DNA from: Brachypterus glaber
Lineage: Eukaryota > Arthropoda > Insecta > Coleoptera > Kateretidae
Length of the DNA stretch: 64,000 bases
Assembly (NCBI GenBank): GCA_958510825.1
Contig: OY294046.1
Span: 5,332,001-5,396,000, forward strand
Direction of reading: 5' to 3'
Under the pieces are notes generated by a model. That model was given only the letters and a program-made list of their open reading frames with translations, was not told the origin of the DNA and did no database searches. Below, piece by piece: positions 1 to 9,985 of the stretch. Within the stretch, counting starts at the first letter, position 1. The number at the start of each line of letters is the position of its first letter. Made by a program: the position numbers and the translations under genes.

Positions 1-66
1 AATTTTCTTTTGTTTTTATGAAAATGGCGTAATTTTGATTATTTTTTTTTTAATCATCAACTTTAA

Positions 67-726
67 AGCTATTTTGTGCTTAATTTTCAAATAGAACGAC
101 CTATTTTTGATTTCTTTAAATTAAAAACTCAGGTATACTCTACAAGAAAAAAGTACAAACACTATAATAGGAAAAAAAAAAAAAAAAAAAATAAGGAGGA
201 AAAAACTATATATCGTAAATTTCCATATATTAAGGGTTTGTCGGAAAATTTAAAAAAATATTTTAAAACTTTTAATATTGAACTGGCATTTTATAATATA
301 AGAACAACAAGTGAGTTATATAGTAGTCTTAAAGACCCGATTATTATAGACAATCAGTCCAACTTAGTGTATGCTATTCCCTGTAAAAATTGTAACGATA
401 CCTATTATATTGGGCAAACATGTCAATTTTTCAAAAAGAGAAGGGCGCAGCATAAATATGATTGCTATGAAAGTAATAAAAACAAACAAGAAAAAACCGC
501 GTTAGCAATGCATCACTTTGATAAAAAACATGACTTTGATTTTGACAAAATGGTTATTGTGGACAAAGAAAACCATACATCGAGACGTAAGATTGCAGAA
601 ATGATTTTTATAAAACTGACTAAAAACATTAATTTAAGGACTGACGTAGACAGACTTAGTACGGTGTATTCAGGATTATTGGAGGAGTATAAGAAATCTT
701 ATAAAATACCAAAAAGTAGATGTTAA
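67..726 (+). pseudogene. Penelope-like element: C-terminal GIY-YIG endonuclease remnant
   Basis: This is the C-terminal end of a Penelope-like retroelement polyprotein. Counting residue 1 at position 76, a lysine-rich stretch (residues 24-44, partly from an A-run in the DNA) precedes the linker FPYIKGLSENLK (49-60). The endonuclease core follows: Cys103 and Cys106 spaced CKNC, then YYIGQT (110-115), basic residues KKRRAQH (120-126) and a late acidic residue in AEMIF (Glu175). In this family the GIY-YIG domain nicks target DNA next to a reverse transcriptase. No RT domain is visible, because the frame is closed by a stop at 64-66 and the window begins there. There is no good ATG; the frame opens with GTG. 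I read it as a decayed or 5'-truncated copy. Family assignment is confident; activity is unlikely. Confidence 0.8.
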
Positions 727-1480
727 TTGACATGCTATTCATTAAGGGGTACGTGTAGGAGGGGAGGGGGGTAGTAAACAAAAAAGAATAAAAGGGGAAC
801 AATTGAAAAGGTTAAAAGGGGGAGAAAAAGACAAAAAAAATCATGTAACCTAGCCTTTTGATGGGTAGTTATTTTTTTTTTCTCTCCTTTTTTTTTTTTT
901 TTTTTTTCTCTTTTTGTTTTTTTTTTTTTAGTTTTTTTTTTTAGTTGATAGTTTGCGATGTGTTATATGCATTCATTTGTTATATCATAAGTTGGTATTT
1001 AGCTTTTGCTATTATATTTTATATAAAGGCGCCTTCAGCATTTGTCTTTGATATAAATATAGTTCACTATAGTCTACCAAGAATACATATAGGTGTTCTT
1101 GTGATAAGAAAGAGGAAGAAAAAACATATACAGTTAATTTGAAATATGTCTACGTGTACGGTTCTATAGTTTTGTTTATTGTTCGTAATTGTTTATTTAA
1201 ATAATATTTATGTTAAATGTAGTGTTTTAAGTATGCTAAGGTAAATGTTTTTCGTATTATCTAGGCATAAGATTAAAAAGTAGACGTTTTTAATTTTTTT
1301 AATATTTTTTTTTTTTAAGTTATATATTTTTTTATGTTATTATTACATAAGGTCTTTTTCTCTCTTTTAGCTTGATAAAGTCTTGATTAAAGACGAAACG
1401 TCGCTAGTGCATAAAAGTTAGTGTTTTTATTTAAAGTCCTAGTCCCGATATTTGTTTATTAATACTATAATAGGGTTGGC
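727..1480 (+). other. Presumed 3' noncoding region of the PLE
   Basis: The stretch after the endonuclease stop has a purine-rich block (roughly 750-850), then long T-runs interrupted by C (roughly 870-945), then AT-rich sequence ending near a hammerhead-like motif at 1371-1403. PLE 3' regions are noncoding and can carry such ribozymes, so I infer that it belongs to the same element. No target duplication could be found because the 5' end is outside the window. Confidence 0.45.
1371..1403 (+). ncRNA. Degenerate hammerhead-ribozyme-like motif (PLE 3' region)
   Basis: The string CTTGATAAAGTCTT, loop GATTA, then AAGACGAAACG resembles the hammerhead core (CUGANGA, stem II, GAAAC). Stem II is GTCTT paired with AAGAC. 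The first core box is imperfect (TTGATAA). Hammerhead motifs are known in the terminal repeats of Penelope-like elements, and the position about 0.65 kb downstream of the endonuclease fits. Cleavage competence is doubtful. Confidence 0.35.
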
Positions 1481-1708
1481 CCTTTTCGGGTAAAATGGCC
1501 ATATTCATACATTCAATATAGCTCCCAGCTAAATATGGAAATTTAATTGTTTTTATAAAAGAAAATGATGAACCTTAAAGAAGGAGATGAAATTTACCTG
1601 AAGGAATAATAGAAATGACAACTGCAAATGAAAACTGCAACAAATTTATCATTAATATTCAATCAAAATTGAATTGGTCATAACTTTGTTATGCTTGTTA
1701 TGTTTATT

Positions 1709-1925
1709 TTTAACCTCGTACTTAATTAAGCATCTCCTAAGTCCAGGACTTGTGTGGGCTAGTAGTAGAGGGAACCACCAGCTTTAATTGACTTTCGAAC
1801 CAATATATCTAGGGAGTACGCTTTCGCCAAAGGCAATCGGCGCCAATGAGGTTTGAACTCACGATCATTAGCTCAGTGTCAATGCTATATCGATGCCTTA
1901 GACCGCTGAGCTAATCTTCCATTAA
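1709..1925 (-). mobile_element. tRNA-derived SINE, head type A
   Basis: Read on the minus strand, the head carries an A-box-like TAGCTCAGCGG and a B-box-like GAGTTCAAACC, as in a tRNA promoter. The conserved family body follows: TTGGTTCGAAAGTCAATTAA, GGTGGTTCCCTCTACTACTA and CACACAAGTCCTGGACTTAG, ending TACGAGGTTA. Three other copies share the body (25084, 31711, 50945). No protein is encoded; mobilisation would depend on a LINE. This copy lacks the TTCAGTTAATTA segment after the head that the other copies have. Confidence 0.8.
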
Positions 1926-2172
1926 ACTAATGTTACATTCTTTTCAATAATTATAATTGTTAAAACTGTTAATATCTTAATTCTGTCGTGTTGTTCTTGC
2001 TATATTTATTCATAAAATAATAAAAATGTTTAAATTTCTTAATTGTTAATTGTTTTTCTATTAATAGATTATTAATATATTGGAAACAGATATAAAAATA
2101 AAATTCATTCAATTAAGTATACTTATATACAAAAGCATATTTTAGTTTTAACTACCTAGTATAAAAAATATT
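1926..2172. other. AT-rich stretch, nothing recognised
   Basis: AT-rich DNA without a convincing open frame, terminal inverted repeat or tandem structure. Confidence 0.5.
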
Positions 2173-2268
2173 GTTCCTAACGCATGCGTAAAGAGGCTTT
2201 TCCGCACTCAATTACTAGCCTGAACGACGCGTAGCGGAAAAGAGCCTCTTTCCACACTTGTTAGGAAA
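2173..2268. repeat. Hairpin repeat with GC-rich loop (GGAAAAG family)
   Basis: A near-palindrome bounded by TTCCTAAC and GTTAGGAA. The arms AGAGGCTTTTCCGC and GCGGAAAAGAGCCTCT enclose a loop with GAACGACGCGTAGCGG. Related hairpins with the same loop logic occur at 8533-8660, 36685-36745 and 42090-42475. It is noncoding; the mobilising enzyme is unknown. Confidence 0.6.
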
Positions 2269-2599
2269 ATAGCTATTTCAATACGTATTTGAAATGTACA
2301 TTTTTCAAAGAACATAGGTATGTTTAAGCCTAAAATATTAGATATTCTTTCAATGTAGGTATTTTATATAGGTACCTTGGTATGTTCTAATAACAATCAT
2401 ATTTTAAAACGATACGATCCTATACCGCAAGAAGAAATTCTATGCCTGGCACACAATGGCTATTGTGTGAATTTCAGGATATTAAACTGAAATATACACA
2501 GAATTCTATACCCTTATATTACTGATACAATTCTTGCTATAATGCAATCAAGAGATACAGTTTTAAAGCGATATTTTTAGGTTTGGAAGGGGGTTTCAA

Positions 2600-2821
2600 A
2601 TTATATTTAAAAATAATTTATTTTTTTGGTTTTTGATTTTAATGAACCTAGATCTATAGGGGAAAGTATCATTTTGTTGGCAGCAGTATTATGGTTTACA
2701 CGATAACTCGAGAACGAAATAACCGATCAATCTCAAATATTTAGGAAAAATTTGTGAGAGAAGGCACCCTACTGCCTCTAGCTTAAAAATTTTAGAAAAT
2801 ACTACTTTGATAATTAGAAAT
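2600..2821. repeat. Copy of the GAGAACG/ACGATAACTCG repeat module
   Basis: It contains TTACACGATAACTCGAGAAC, a string recurring with variation in at least eight places in the window (for example 9660, 11040, 25985, 27940, 31225, 36165, 55265). Such modules sit in the ends of several unrelated-looking repeats. There is no coding potential. Confidence 0.45.
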
Positions 2822-3963
2822 AATTGAGGCGTATGGTGCAAGAGTGGCCCATATGTGTTTTTTTGAGATTTGCGTTTTTTTTATAATAAGGACATCTATA
2901 TCTTTCATTAGATACCACCCTCGTAACAGAGGGTTTTCTTTTTGGCACGATACAAGCATTTAAAGCACTATTGCATTATTAAAATTATCGCTTTTATTAG
3001 TGCAAGAGTGGCCCACAGGTATAGGCTATATATAATTTTTTAATGTTACATACCTTAAAATGCAGCGAAACGATTTAAACAAATTCGTCCTCCCTCCCCC
3101 CCTAGGGGGTTAGGTGATACTTGAATGTTCCCTAATGGGTTGATAGTAGTGTTTGCTGGGCTATATTATTGGGGATGTTGAAAAAGCCAACTGTATCATT
3201 AAAAATGTCAATTTTATTCTTAAAAAAGCTAACAAGGCAAGTTTTACCAAGGATTTATAAAGATATTTTTAGAGAGATTCTTAAAAAAGCCAAAATTTGT
3301 TTTATCGAGAAAGTTATTTGTTCGCCCGAAAACAAATCATTTTCTGCACAAATGCAGGAGCGTTATGTTACCAATTTTGTACATTTTTATTTATTAATAA
3401 AAAATAATTACAACTTACCTTAAACTTTGAGATTATAGGAACTGAAATCCATTTAGGTACTTGAACAATGTTTACGCATTAGTTATTCTTCATTTTTAAA
3501 TGACAAATGACTCCAAGAACAGTAAAAAAACGTTTATTTAACTATTCCAGAGCATAATTATTGGTATTTTGACTATTCTGTTATTAAATAACGAATATTT
3601 CTTTCACATGTAAAAATAATTAAAATTTCAAAGTAAAATGTGAGGTTAGATCTACTCAAAAAAAAACGTGTTATTGAAGGTCAGATCTCGTTCGTAATGC
3701 AATAGTGGCCCAAAATGAACACAATGTATAGTGAACAGTGACCCACCAATTTTTTTTCTCTAAGAAAGTGAAGAAAGTAAAATAAATTTGTTTGTCATAT
3801 AAATTACCTTAATGTTGGTTGAGTCTAAAAACCCTAGCAAAAAAATTTAAATAAAATAATGCGTCCTAGATCAAAAATTAAAAAATCGGAGAAATTTAAA
3901 TAGCCATTATCTCGATATTTCCATAAAGTGAGATGGGCCACTCTTGCACTATACGCCTCAATT
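2822..3963. mobile_element. Non-autonomous TIR element (AATTGAGGCGTAT ends)
   Basis: The two ends are inverted copies over about 32 bp: AATTGAGGCGTATGGTGCAA at the left, and the complement of a matching string ending CGCCTCAATT at the right. The motif GTGCAAGAGTGGCCCA recurs inside at about 3000, and as AATAGTGGCCCA near 3705, which looks like subterminal transposase-binding repeats. No transposase is encoded; the small frame at 3169-3423 has no recognisable domain. A relic of the GGGAACG family end (TACTTGAATGTTCCC) lies at about 3118-3132. Confidence 0.65.
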
Positions 3964-4145
3964 GTACCAATAAAAAAAAACAATTCATAAACAGAAAAGT
4001 AAGGGGTGCCACTTTTCAAAAAAAAAATTAAAAATAGAAGGAAAAGTCCTATAAACTCAAAAATTTTAGAAAACATAACTTTTTGCAAACCTGATTAATA
4101 ATATTAAGAAATTCTTGATCCTTACTCATATTGGAGTTGATTTAA

Positions 4146-4886
4146 ATAAACCATAGAACAAATTGTTATCTCTCCAAAATATAAATTTAATTGTCTATTA
4201 AACAAACATTACATCGACAATGGAGCTCTCTACAACTAGAATTATGAGACAAAAGACGTCTACTCTATCTCTATCTCATTTGTGCTACACTTTCCAGCCA
4301 ACCAAATTAATACTATATTTGTTTTTCATACAACAAATACAGTATTTATTTGGTTGGCCGGAAAGTGTAGCACTGAGCGGCACGAACGAACATAGCTAAT
4401 GTGAATCTATAGAATAAGATAATTCTACTGAAATTTAGATGGCGCCAGTAATTTCTTTAATAAAAGTAATATATTTACACTTTTCGTCCGGCCAAGTAAA
4501 TATTGTATTTGTTCAACAAAGAACAAATACAGAATTTGTTTGGTTGGGTGGAAGTGGGAGTGTATGTATGTCTTCTATCCTTTTTGGGTAGAACTTTTGT
4601 CCCTGTCTAATCAAACGGGATAAATCTCCATTGTTTCGACTTTTTTAACATAAAGTCATTTTCAAGTTTTTAAATTTATAAACAAATTAACTTGAGTACA
4701 CATTATTAGAAATGTCATACTGTATGACATTTCTAATAATGTGTACTCAAGTTAATTTGTGTATAAATTTAAAAACTTGAAAATGACTTTATGTTAAAAA
4801 AGTCGAAACAATTGTCGCTGTAATGTTTGTTTAATAGACAATTAAATTTATATTTTGGAGAGATAACAATTTGTTCTATGGTTTAT
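4146..4886. mobile_element. Long-palindrome foldback element, interrupted by a MITE
   Basis: The right arm (4722-4886) is an almost perfect reverse complement of the left arm, which is in two pieces: 4146-4220 and 4631-4720. The axis is at about 4721 (AATGTCATAC, T, GTATGACATT). The left arm is split by the element at 4221-4630, so the foldback is older than that insertion. The arms are still nearly identical, which argues for recent origin or gene conversion. Nothing is encoded. Confidence 0.8.
4221..4630 (+). mobile_element. MITE with two internal hairpins, copy 1 (TGGAG ends)
   Basis: Terminal inverted repeats TGGAG/CTCCA enclose two internal palindromes. One is built from GTGCTACACTTTCCAGCCAA and its complement, the other from CACTTTTCGTCCGGCCAAG and a partner. 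Copies 2 and 3 are at 20781 and 29388, in the opposite orientation. It lies inside the left arm of the foldback; the other arm gives the empty site (CGACAATTGTTTCGAC), which fits a 2-bp AT duplication. Confidence 0.75.
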
Positions 4887-4897
4887 CTGATTAATAA

Positions 4898-5081
4898 TGG
4901 TACGAATTAAAAAAAAAATCTATATATATAAAAAAAAAGTTATAGGGGTACCATGCGTACGAGCTTAAAGAAATTATAATTTTGTATATTGGGAAAAACC
5001 GCAATATACTATCCCCTGCGAAGAGTTTACTAAAGAATGCGAAGCATTACATATCTTCACGGTTTGTTTCATCTGGGGTAC
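4898..5081. repeat. Degraded inverted repeat around GGGGTACC
   Basis: TAGGGGTACCATGCG near 4943 and CATCTGGGGTACC near 5071 bracket AT-rich DNA containing GCGAAGCATTACATATCTTC. That last string recurs near 16730 (GCGTAGCATTACATATCTTC), so this is part of another dispersed repeat. Ends are uncertain. Confidence 0.35.
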
Positions 5082-5085
5082 CTTA

Positions 5086-5219
5086 GGGCATATCCACAGC
5101 TTCGCATAAATACATAATACATACACAATGCGATGCCGTAATTGGCTTGATGTGCCGCCATGTATCACGGTATCGCATTCTTATGTTTTATGTTCTTATG
5201 CAAGCTTCTGGATATGCCT
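5086..5219. mobile_element. Short MITE, GGGCATATCC ends, copy 1
   Basis: The ends GGGCATATCCACAGC and GCTTCTGGATATGCC are inverted copies, flanked by TTA on the left and a TTTA context on the right. Copies at 35286 and 42959 share the termini and the internal GCATCGCATTCTTATG-like string. A 3-bp TTA duplication (clear at 42959) suggests a PIF/Harbinger-type origin, by inference. Confidence 0.7.
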
Positions 5220-5639
5220 TTAATGTTAACACGCCCGTTTTAGGTGTAAGTTAACATTTTTAGGTCTATAAAATTCAAACCTTCAGAATCTCTTAAGTTT
5301 ATGGGCGTAAAATCCTGATTTTCCTGCTATTAATTTTGATTACGAAACTGTTGAGTTCTAGATGAAAAGGTCCTAATGGTTCCTGGCTTTTAGTAATAAA
5401 TACGTACAGAAATGAATCAATTTTAATTTAAGAATTTAAGGAGATTGACTAATTACAAAGGCCTACAAAAAAATAAATGTAATAATATGTAAAAATGTAA
5501 TATACGAGATATTAAATTTTGGGCTGCTGAATCCAAATATGGTGACCCAAAAACCCTAAAATTGGCAAAAAACTGAAAGATTACTTTTTATTTTAAATTC
5601 CATTTAAAGAACCTTTAACTAGAGGTGCTCTACAACAAA

Positions 5640-5748
5640 GGGAACGTTCAAGTATTACGTAACGCTCCTAGGGGGTGGGGGCAATTTGAAATGTTACGCC
5701 TTGGGAATGGTGTAGGAAAATAGCGTTACGTAATACTTGAACGCTCCC
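5640..5748. mobile_element. Very short MITE, GGGAACGTTCAAG ends
   Basis: The inverted termini GGGAACGTTCAAGTATTACG and CGTAATACTTGAACGCTCCC enclose only a G-rich core. The same ends occur at 18617-18691 and 24367-24940, singly at about 12295 and as a relic at about 3118. Flanks read AAA on both sides, compatible with a 3-bp target duplication. Confidence 0.75.
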
Positions 5749-6261
5749 AAAGGTCATAGAGTTTATTTTTGTAACTCGAGTATTTTCTGAGATATCGACC
5801 CTAAAAGTGCAAATTTGTAAGCTATTCAAATTGTTTTACAAAAAAAAAATAAAGGTAATTAAGTAACGTTTCTACGGTCTAGTGTAAATAAGGCATAAAT
5901 GACTTGCACCGCACACGCGGGAAATAAGGATCATTAAAATATTTTTATTTTAAGAACCATGTTTTTTCTTAAATTGTTTAAAATTTTATTCGTTTTTTGA
6001 AAAAAAAAACATTTTTTTAAAAGGTTTTTTTTTATGTTTAAACGATAGGGAAAGTATTATTTTCTTATCAGTAGTATTTTTACGTCGGGATTTTTTAAAT
6101 TATAATATTTATTTTTTAAATGAGGTATTGTAGACTTTTTCTAGAGAAATTAATCCTTTAATAAAGAATTACCCAAGGTTACCAACTTGGATTTAATTAA
6201 TATAGTTACAGATACATAGAAATAATGTTACCGTATACCGAATATAGTATATTCACTCTAC
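5749..6261. other. AT-rich stretch, nothing recognised
   Basis: A- and T-runs, with a weak copy of the GTAACTCGAGTAT module at about 5775. No coding signal. Confidence 0.45.
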
Positions 6262-6269
6262 GATGTTAC

Positions 6270-6784
6270 CAAAGAACTTTTACCTCAAGAAGTTATTTCA
6301 GACCAATGTTTATGAAGGTGTCATCTTTTTGTTTGTTTGTTTACATAAACGTACGCGATACTGCTTCTGGTGTAAACATAAGTATCGCTAGTTTTGACCT
6401 TCTGGTGACCAGAGCGATGTTGCGTAATTTTCACTTTATCATTATAATAAATCTTTATACCTACATTAAAATTTTAAAAAACTACTATACTACGACACTA
6501 TAATTATGTTTGATAATGTAATATAGTTAAATTTATTAAAATTAAACTACTAGTTCATATAAAACTCAAATAAAACTAATATTTCTTAAAATTTACAATA
6601 AAATATCTAAAGCAGGTGTTGCAACCGGCAACACTGTATTGCTTGACAAAGTTTAAGACATTAGACTGTGAGTTTACACATTCTTTCTCTCTCTTTACGC
6701 GAACTAAGTGTAAACAATAGTCACTCCCCAAACAAAGCACACGGTAGATTTCATCATGTTCATTCTTGAGGTAAAAGTTCTTTG
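6270..6784. mobile_element. hAT-type MITE, copy 1
   Basis: The termini CAAAGAACTTTTACCTCAAG and CTTGAGGTAAAAGTTCTTTG are perfect inverted repeats. The flanking octamers GATGTTAC and GATGTTTC differ at one base, the 8-bp target duplication typical of hAT transposons. A second copy at 48638-49186 has a perfect 8-bp duplication and the same subterminal text in reverse (CTCACAGTCTAATGTC there). No transposase is encoded. The frame at 6225-6503 crosses the element end and is not a gene. Confidence 0.85.
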
Positions 6785-6792
6785 GATGTTTC

Positions 6793-8100
6793 TTTTAAGT
6801 TTTAACCCGTACTCCCTTAAGCAAACGTATTTATACTTTTACAATTTTGGCGAAGGCGCACACCGTGGACTTAAACTAAGTTTTAGGTTTGTTCCACGAG
6901 ATTTTTCTTTTGTTTATTGTTTTCTATAAAAACCGCTCCAGGCAACGCGTTTTGTTTTTCAACAAGTGCCAGGACGAATATGTAATAGTATACTACGCAC
7001 CGAAGTGCACTGAAAATGTTTTGCGTCGGGGTGGGTATACTATTTTTCCTACGACCTAACACCTAAACATCCAAAAAAAGCGCAAAAATTATCTTAAAAT
7101 TAGTTTGTCAATTTGAGGTTATGTGTTTGACGTTTACTAATTTTCTGACAGCAGATATGTAAAATCAGCTGATTGTCACTTCCCCACCGTTTCTACGTTT
7201 CAATACCTGCAAAATAGTTGTGGACATATGCGTTCCATCATTTGGTATAATATTCAAAAATATTTTTGTAGATATTTAAAAATAATTTGTTTAAATATGT
7301 GTCCTGGCACTTGTTGACTCTCCTGTGAGAGGACAGTATGTGTCATCTGGGAGCGGCTTAATAATACGCAAACTTGAAGACAAAAATCTCTACAAAAATA
7401 AAAAAAAATAATAATGCGCTTTTTGTGAAATCTTCAGTTTTGTACAAAAAACAATAAAACGCCACTTTCTAGCCGTATGCTTTATTTTTTTTTAAATAAT
7501 GTATTTTTTAGGATTTTGTTGTCTTATGTCATACAAATATCTTAGCCGAAAATTAAAAAAACGATTCGTTGATTTTAAATAAAAAGTCAATTGATTTTGT
7601 GCAAAAGATAGTGTGCAGAACTAAGTTTTTCTTAAAAAGTAAAGAACCTAGTTTTTTAACTATAAAAATTCTCATACGCACTGTAAAAAACAGCACTCTG
7701 TGGCGGGGTGAGGCAACGAGGCGGCATCCTCAGGGTACAAACCTTATAAAGCATTTGTATCTCTTTTTGTCTAGGGCTTTTTTATTTTTTTTTACCTAAA
7801 AAAAGTTAGGTCACGGCCCTGGAGAAATCTCATGTGAAATAAATTTTTCATCCAAATTTAATTTAGGTTCTTCGTGCGCAGGGCATTTTTGTGTTCTTCT
7901 AGATTTACTACTAAATTTTTTATGGTTATTCACAGTCACGCTGTTTAATTCAATTTAAGCTTTGCAGTATTTACAGTTCAACTGTCCATTGCAAAACAAA
8001 GTAAAAAACTATTTTTTCTTCAAGCGTACTAAAATGTTCATATTTTATAACTGAACACACTAGTTAGAAGTGATCTATTTTTTTACAGTAAAAAAATGAG
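6793..8100. other. Repeat-like noncoding DNA
   Basis: No gene recognised. There is a CTACGCACC...GGGTATACTATTTTTCCTACG block (6990-7060) that resembles the 39.1-kb and 60.3-kb repeat, a TTGGCGAAGGCGCAC string near 6848 related to one near 30913, and a short GC-richer patch at 7695-7745. Open frames are short and lack recognisable domains. Confidence 0.4.
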
Positions 8101-8264
8101 TTCATTGTTGTACGCCGTAAAAAAAAGTTAGTTAGCAAAACCACCACTGGCGGCAGCACTCTTTGACTTTGATGACAGCCATACTTTAAACTTGTTTGTT
8201 TATTATGTAAACAGGTGGTTGACTCGAGATTCTGTGCAAAAACCTTGTGTGAAATTGATTAAAA

Positions 8265-8393
8265 ATGATTGAAGAAGAATTTATGGTTTATACACCTACA
8301 AATCTCTCCGAAATTGCAAATGCTACATTGGACAAGTTACCATCGAAATCGCGAAAAGTGTACGATTTAGCCTGCGAAAAAAAATTAAAATGA
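8265..8393 (+). pseudogene. Possible N-terminal fragment of a Crypton-like tyrosine recombinase
   Basis: A 42-codon frame from ATG at 8265 to TGA. It begins MIEEEFMVYTPTNL and continues to LDKLPSKSRKVYDLACEKK. The string LPSKSRKVYDLA resembles the start of the core-binding region in arthropod Crypton-type tyrosine recombinases, where a 'LPxKSRxxYxxAYxxF' pattern is common. The frame then collapses after an A-run, so most of the protein is missing. The similarity rests on about a dozen residues from memory of the family pattern, so the call is tentative; it could be a chance frame. Confidence 0.35.
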
Positions 8394-8532
8394 GCTAAGG
8401 AAGGTTTAAGTTCATTTCAAAAGGGTTTTATTGGCCTATTTTAATAAACAAAACATACTTTATTACTGAATAAATTAAATTCAAAAATTAATATTTAAAA
8501 AATATATATAGGATACTTGAAGAAAAAATAGT

Positions 8533-8660
8533 ATGTTTCACTCAGAGGAAAAGTGCTTTTTTTTACTCGTCTGTAGTTTCCGGACTCCGCTTCGCGTCGT
8601 CCGTAAATTCTACAGACTAGTAAAAAAAGCTTCACTTTTCCTCTTAGTAAAACAATATAC
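8533..8660. repeat. Hairpin repeat with GC-rich loop (GGAAAAG family)
   Basis: Arms GAGGAAAAGTGCTTTTTTTT and AAAAAAAGCTTCACTTTTCC flank CTGTAGTTTCCGGACTCCGC, CGTCGTCC and GTAAATTCTACAG. The apex contains CTCCGCTTCGCGTCGTCC, close to the loops at 2220, 42170 and 42330. The long frame at 8533-8820 merely runs through the palindrome. Confidence 0.6.
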
Positions 8661-8764
8661 TATTGTTAACAATAAATTTTTACTGTTCTTATTTTATTTA
8701 TTTGAGTTTAAAATTGTAAATTATCGAAATCCAAAAGAATTTTGTAGAAACACGAACACATACC

Positions 8765-9130
8765 GTCAGGTCAGAGTTACAAGGTTCTATTCGACATTTT
8801 TGTTATTTTTGAGATTTTAATACTATTAGATTTGGTTTAATTTAGATTTTGCTTATACAACGTTTTTTTAATACATCTTCAATAATTTGTAGTATATAGC
8901 AAGAATTACATAGTTCTATATGGTTGAAATTCATTTCGTTTGGAGTTACAAAGTTCTATGCTCTTTTTTTTTGTCCTCTTAAAGATTTTAATACTTTTAT
9001 GTTTGGTTTTTGCCTATACAAAGTTTTATCAATGTCTTTTCAATGATTTGTGTTAAGTATACAGCAAGAAAAAGTCCAAACATAGTTGTATGTAGTTAAA
9101 ATTAATTTATTTTGGAGTTACTAACTTGTA
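8765..9130. repeat. Diverged direct repeat, about 190-bp unit, two copies
   Basis: Two head-to-tail copies share GAGTTACAAGGTTCTATTCG / GAGTTACAAAGTTCTATGCT, AGATTTTAATACTWTTAGATTTGGTTT-like text and ATAGCAAGAA. It is noncoding and looks like an old duplication inside a repeat. Confidence 0.5.
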
Positions 9131-9985
9131 TCCAACTTATTAGTTCTATGGTATTTCCACAGACTAACGATGCCCCCGCTTGCTAACTCAATTATAGTGA
9201 AGTGAAGGTCTGCACATACGCCATTTTCCCCCTGTGTTTTGAGTAAATCTGATCAATTGCAGTCTTATACAAAACAAATCGTCCCATTTTGGACGAATAT
9301 TTAACAACATTTTTATAATGCGGGGTGAAAAAGTTTTTTTTTATGTTTGGACTTTTCGCTGTTGCAAAAAAAACGTGTGAATGAATCGCGAAATTGCAGT
9401 TAATACTTTAGATCTTTTAAAAAACGAAAAAAAAAATTCAAAGATTATTTAAAAAAAAAAAAACATATTTTTTTTTATTTTCTTTTCCCGAAATAAAAAA
9501 AACAAAAACTTGAGAAATAAAAAAAAACATCTTTTTTTTATAAAATTATAGTTACTCATGAGGGACAAGTGTGTGTAACGATGTTATACAAGAATTAATA
9601 AAATAGGGTTTTTTTTCCTGAATCTAAATTTTCTTACAGCTTTTTTTGATTATTTTAAAAGTTTCAAGTCGATCGGATTATTCGTGTTTACAAAAATCGT
9701 GAAATCGGACGGACGGACGGATATTTAAAAAAAAAGTTGGTTATTTTTTCATGAAACTAATTTATATCCAAGAATATTATAGTAATCTAGGTACTACTCC
9801 GTTTTGCAATGTGACTGCCGAGTTCTTTAAAAGTTTATGATGCTATTTTCTGTTTTAAAAGCTCATTGTTTAATTTAAGAATGCTTTTCAGATTTTTATT
9901 ATTGACGAGAAGCGTTTTCCAATTTAAAATTTAATTACATTTTTACGTTTGAATGAGAAATGTTAGCAAATGTTTTAACCTGCAC
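9131..9985. other. Low-complexity AT-rich DNA with one repeat module
   Basis: Long A- and T-runs (9420-9660). A copy of the dispersed module with GATCGGATTATTCGTG and GGACGGACGGACGG lies at 9668-9725. No gene seen. Confidence 0.45.

Noticed and set aside
1826..1910. Possible tRNA gene with good A and B boxes
   Set aside because: The head continues into the repeated SINE body and recurs at 25.2 kb; it is a tRNA-derived SINE head, not a free tRNA gene.
7680..7760. GC-rich patch that might be an exon
   Set aside because: The frame is short and closed; no splice signals or family resemblance.
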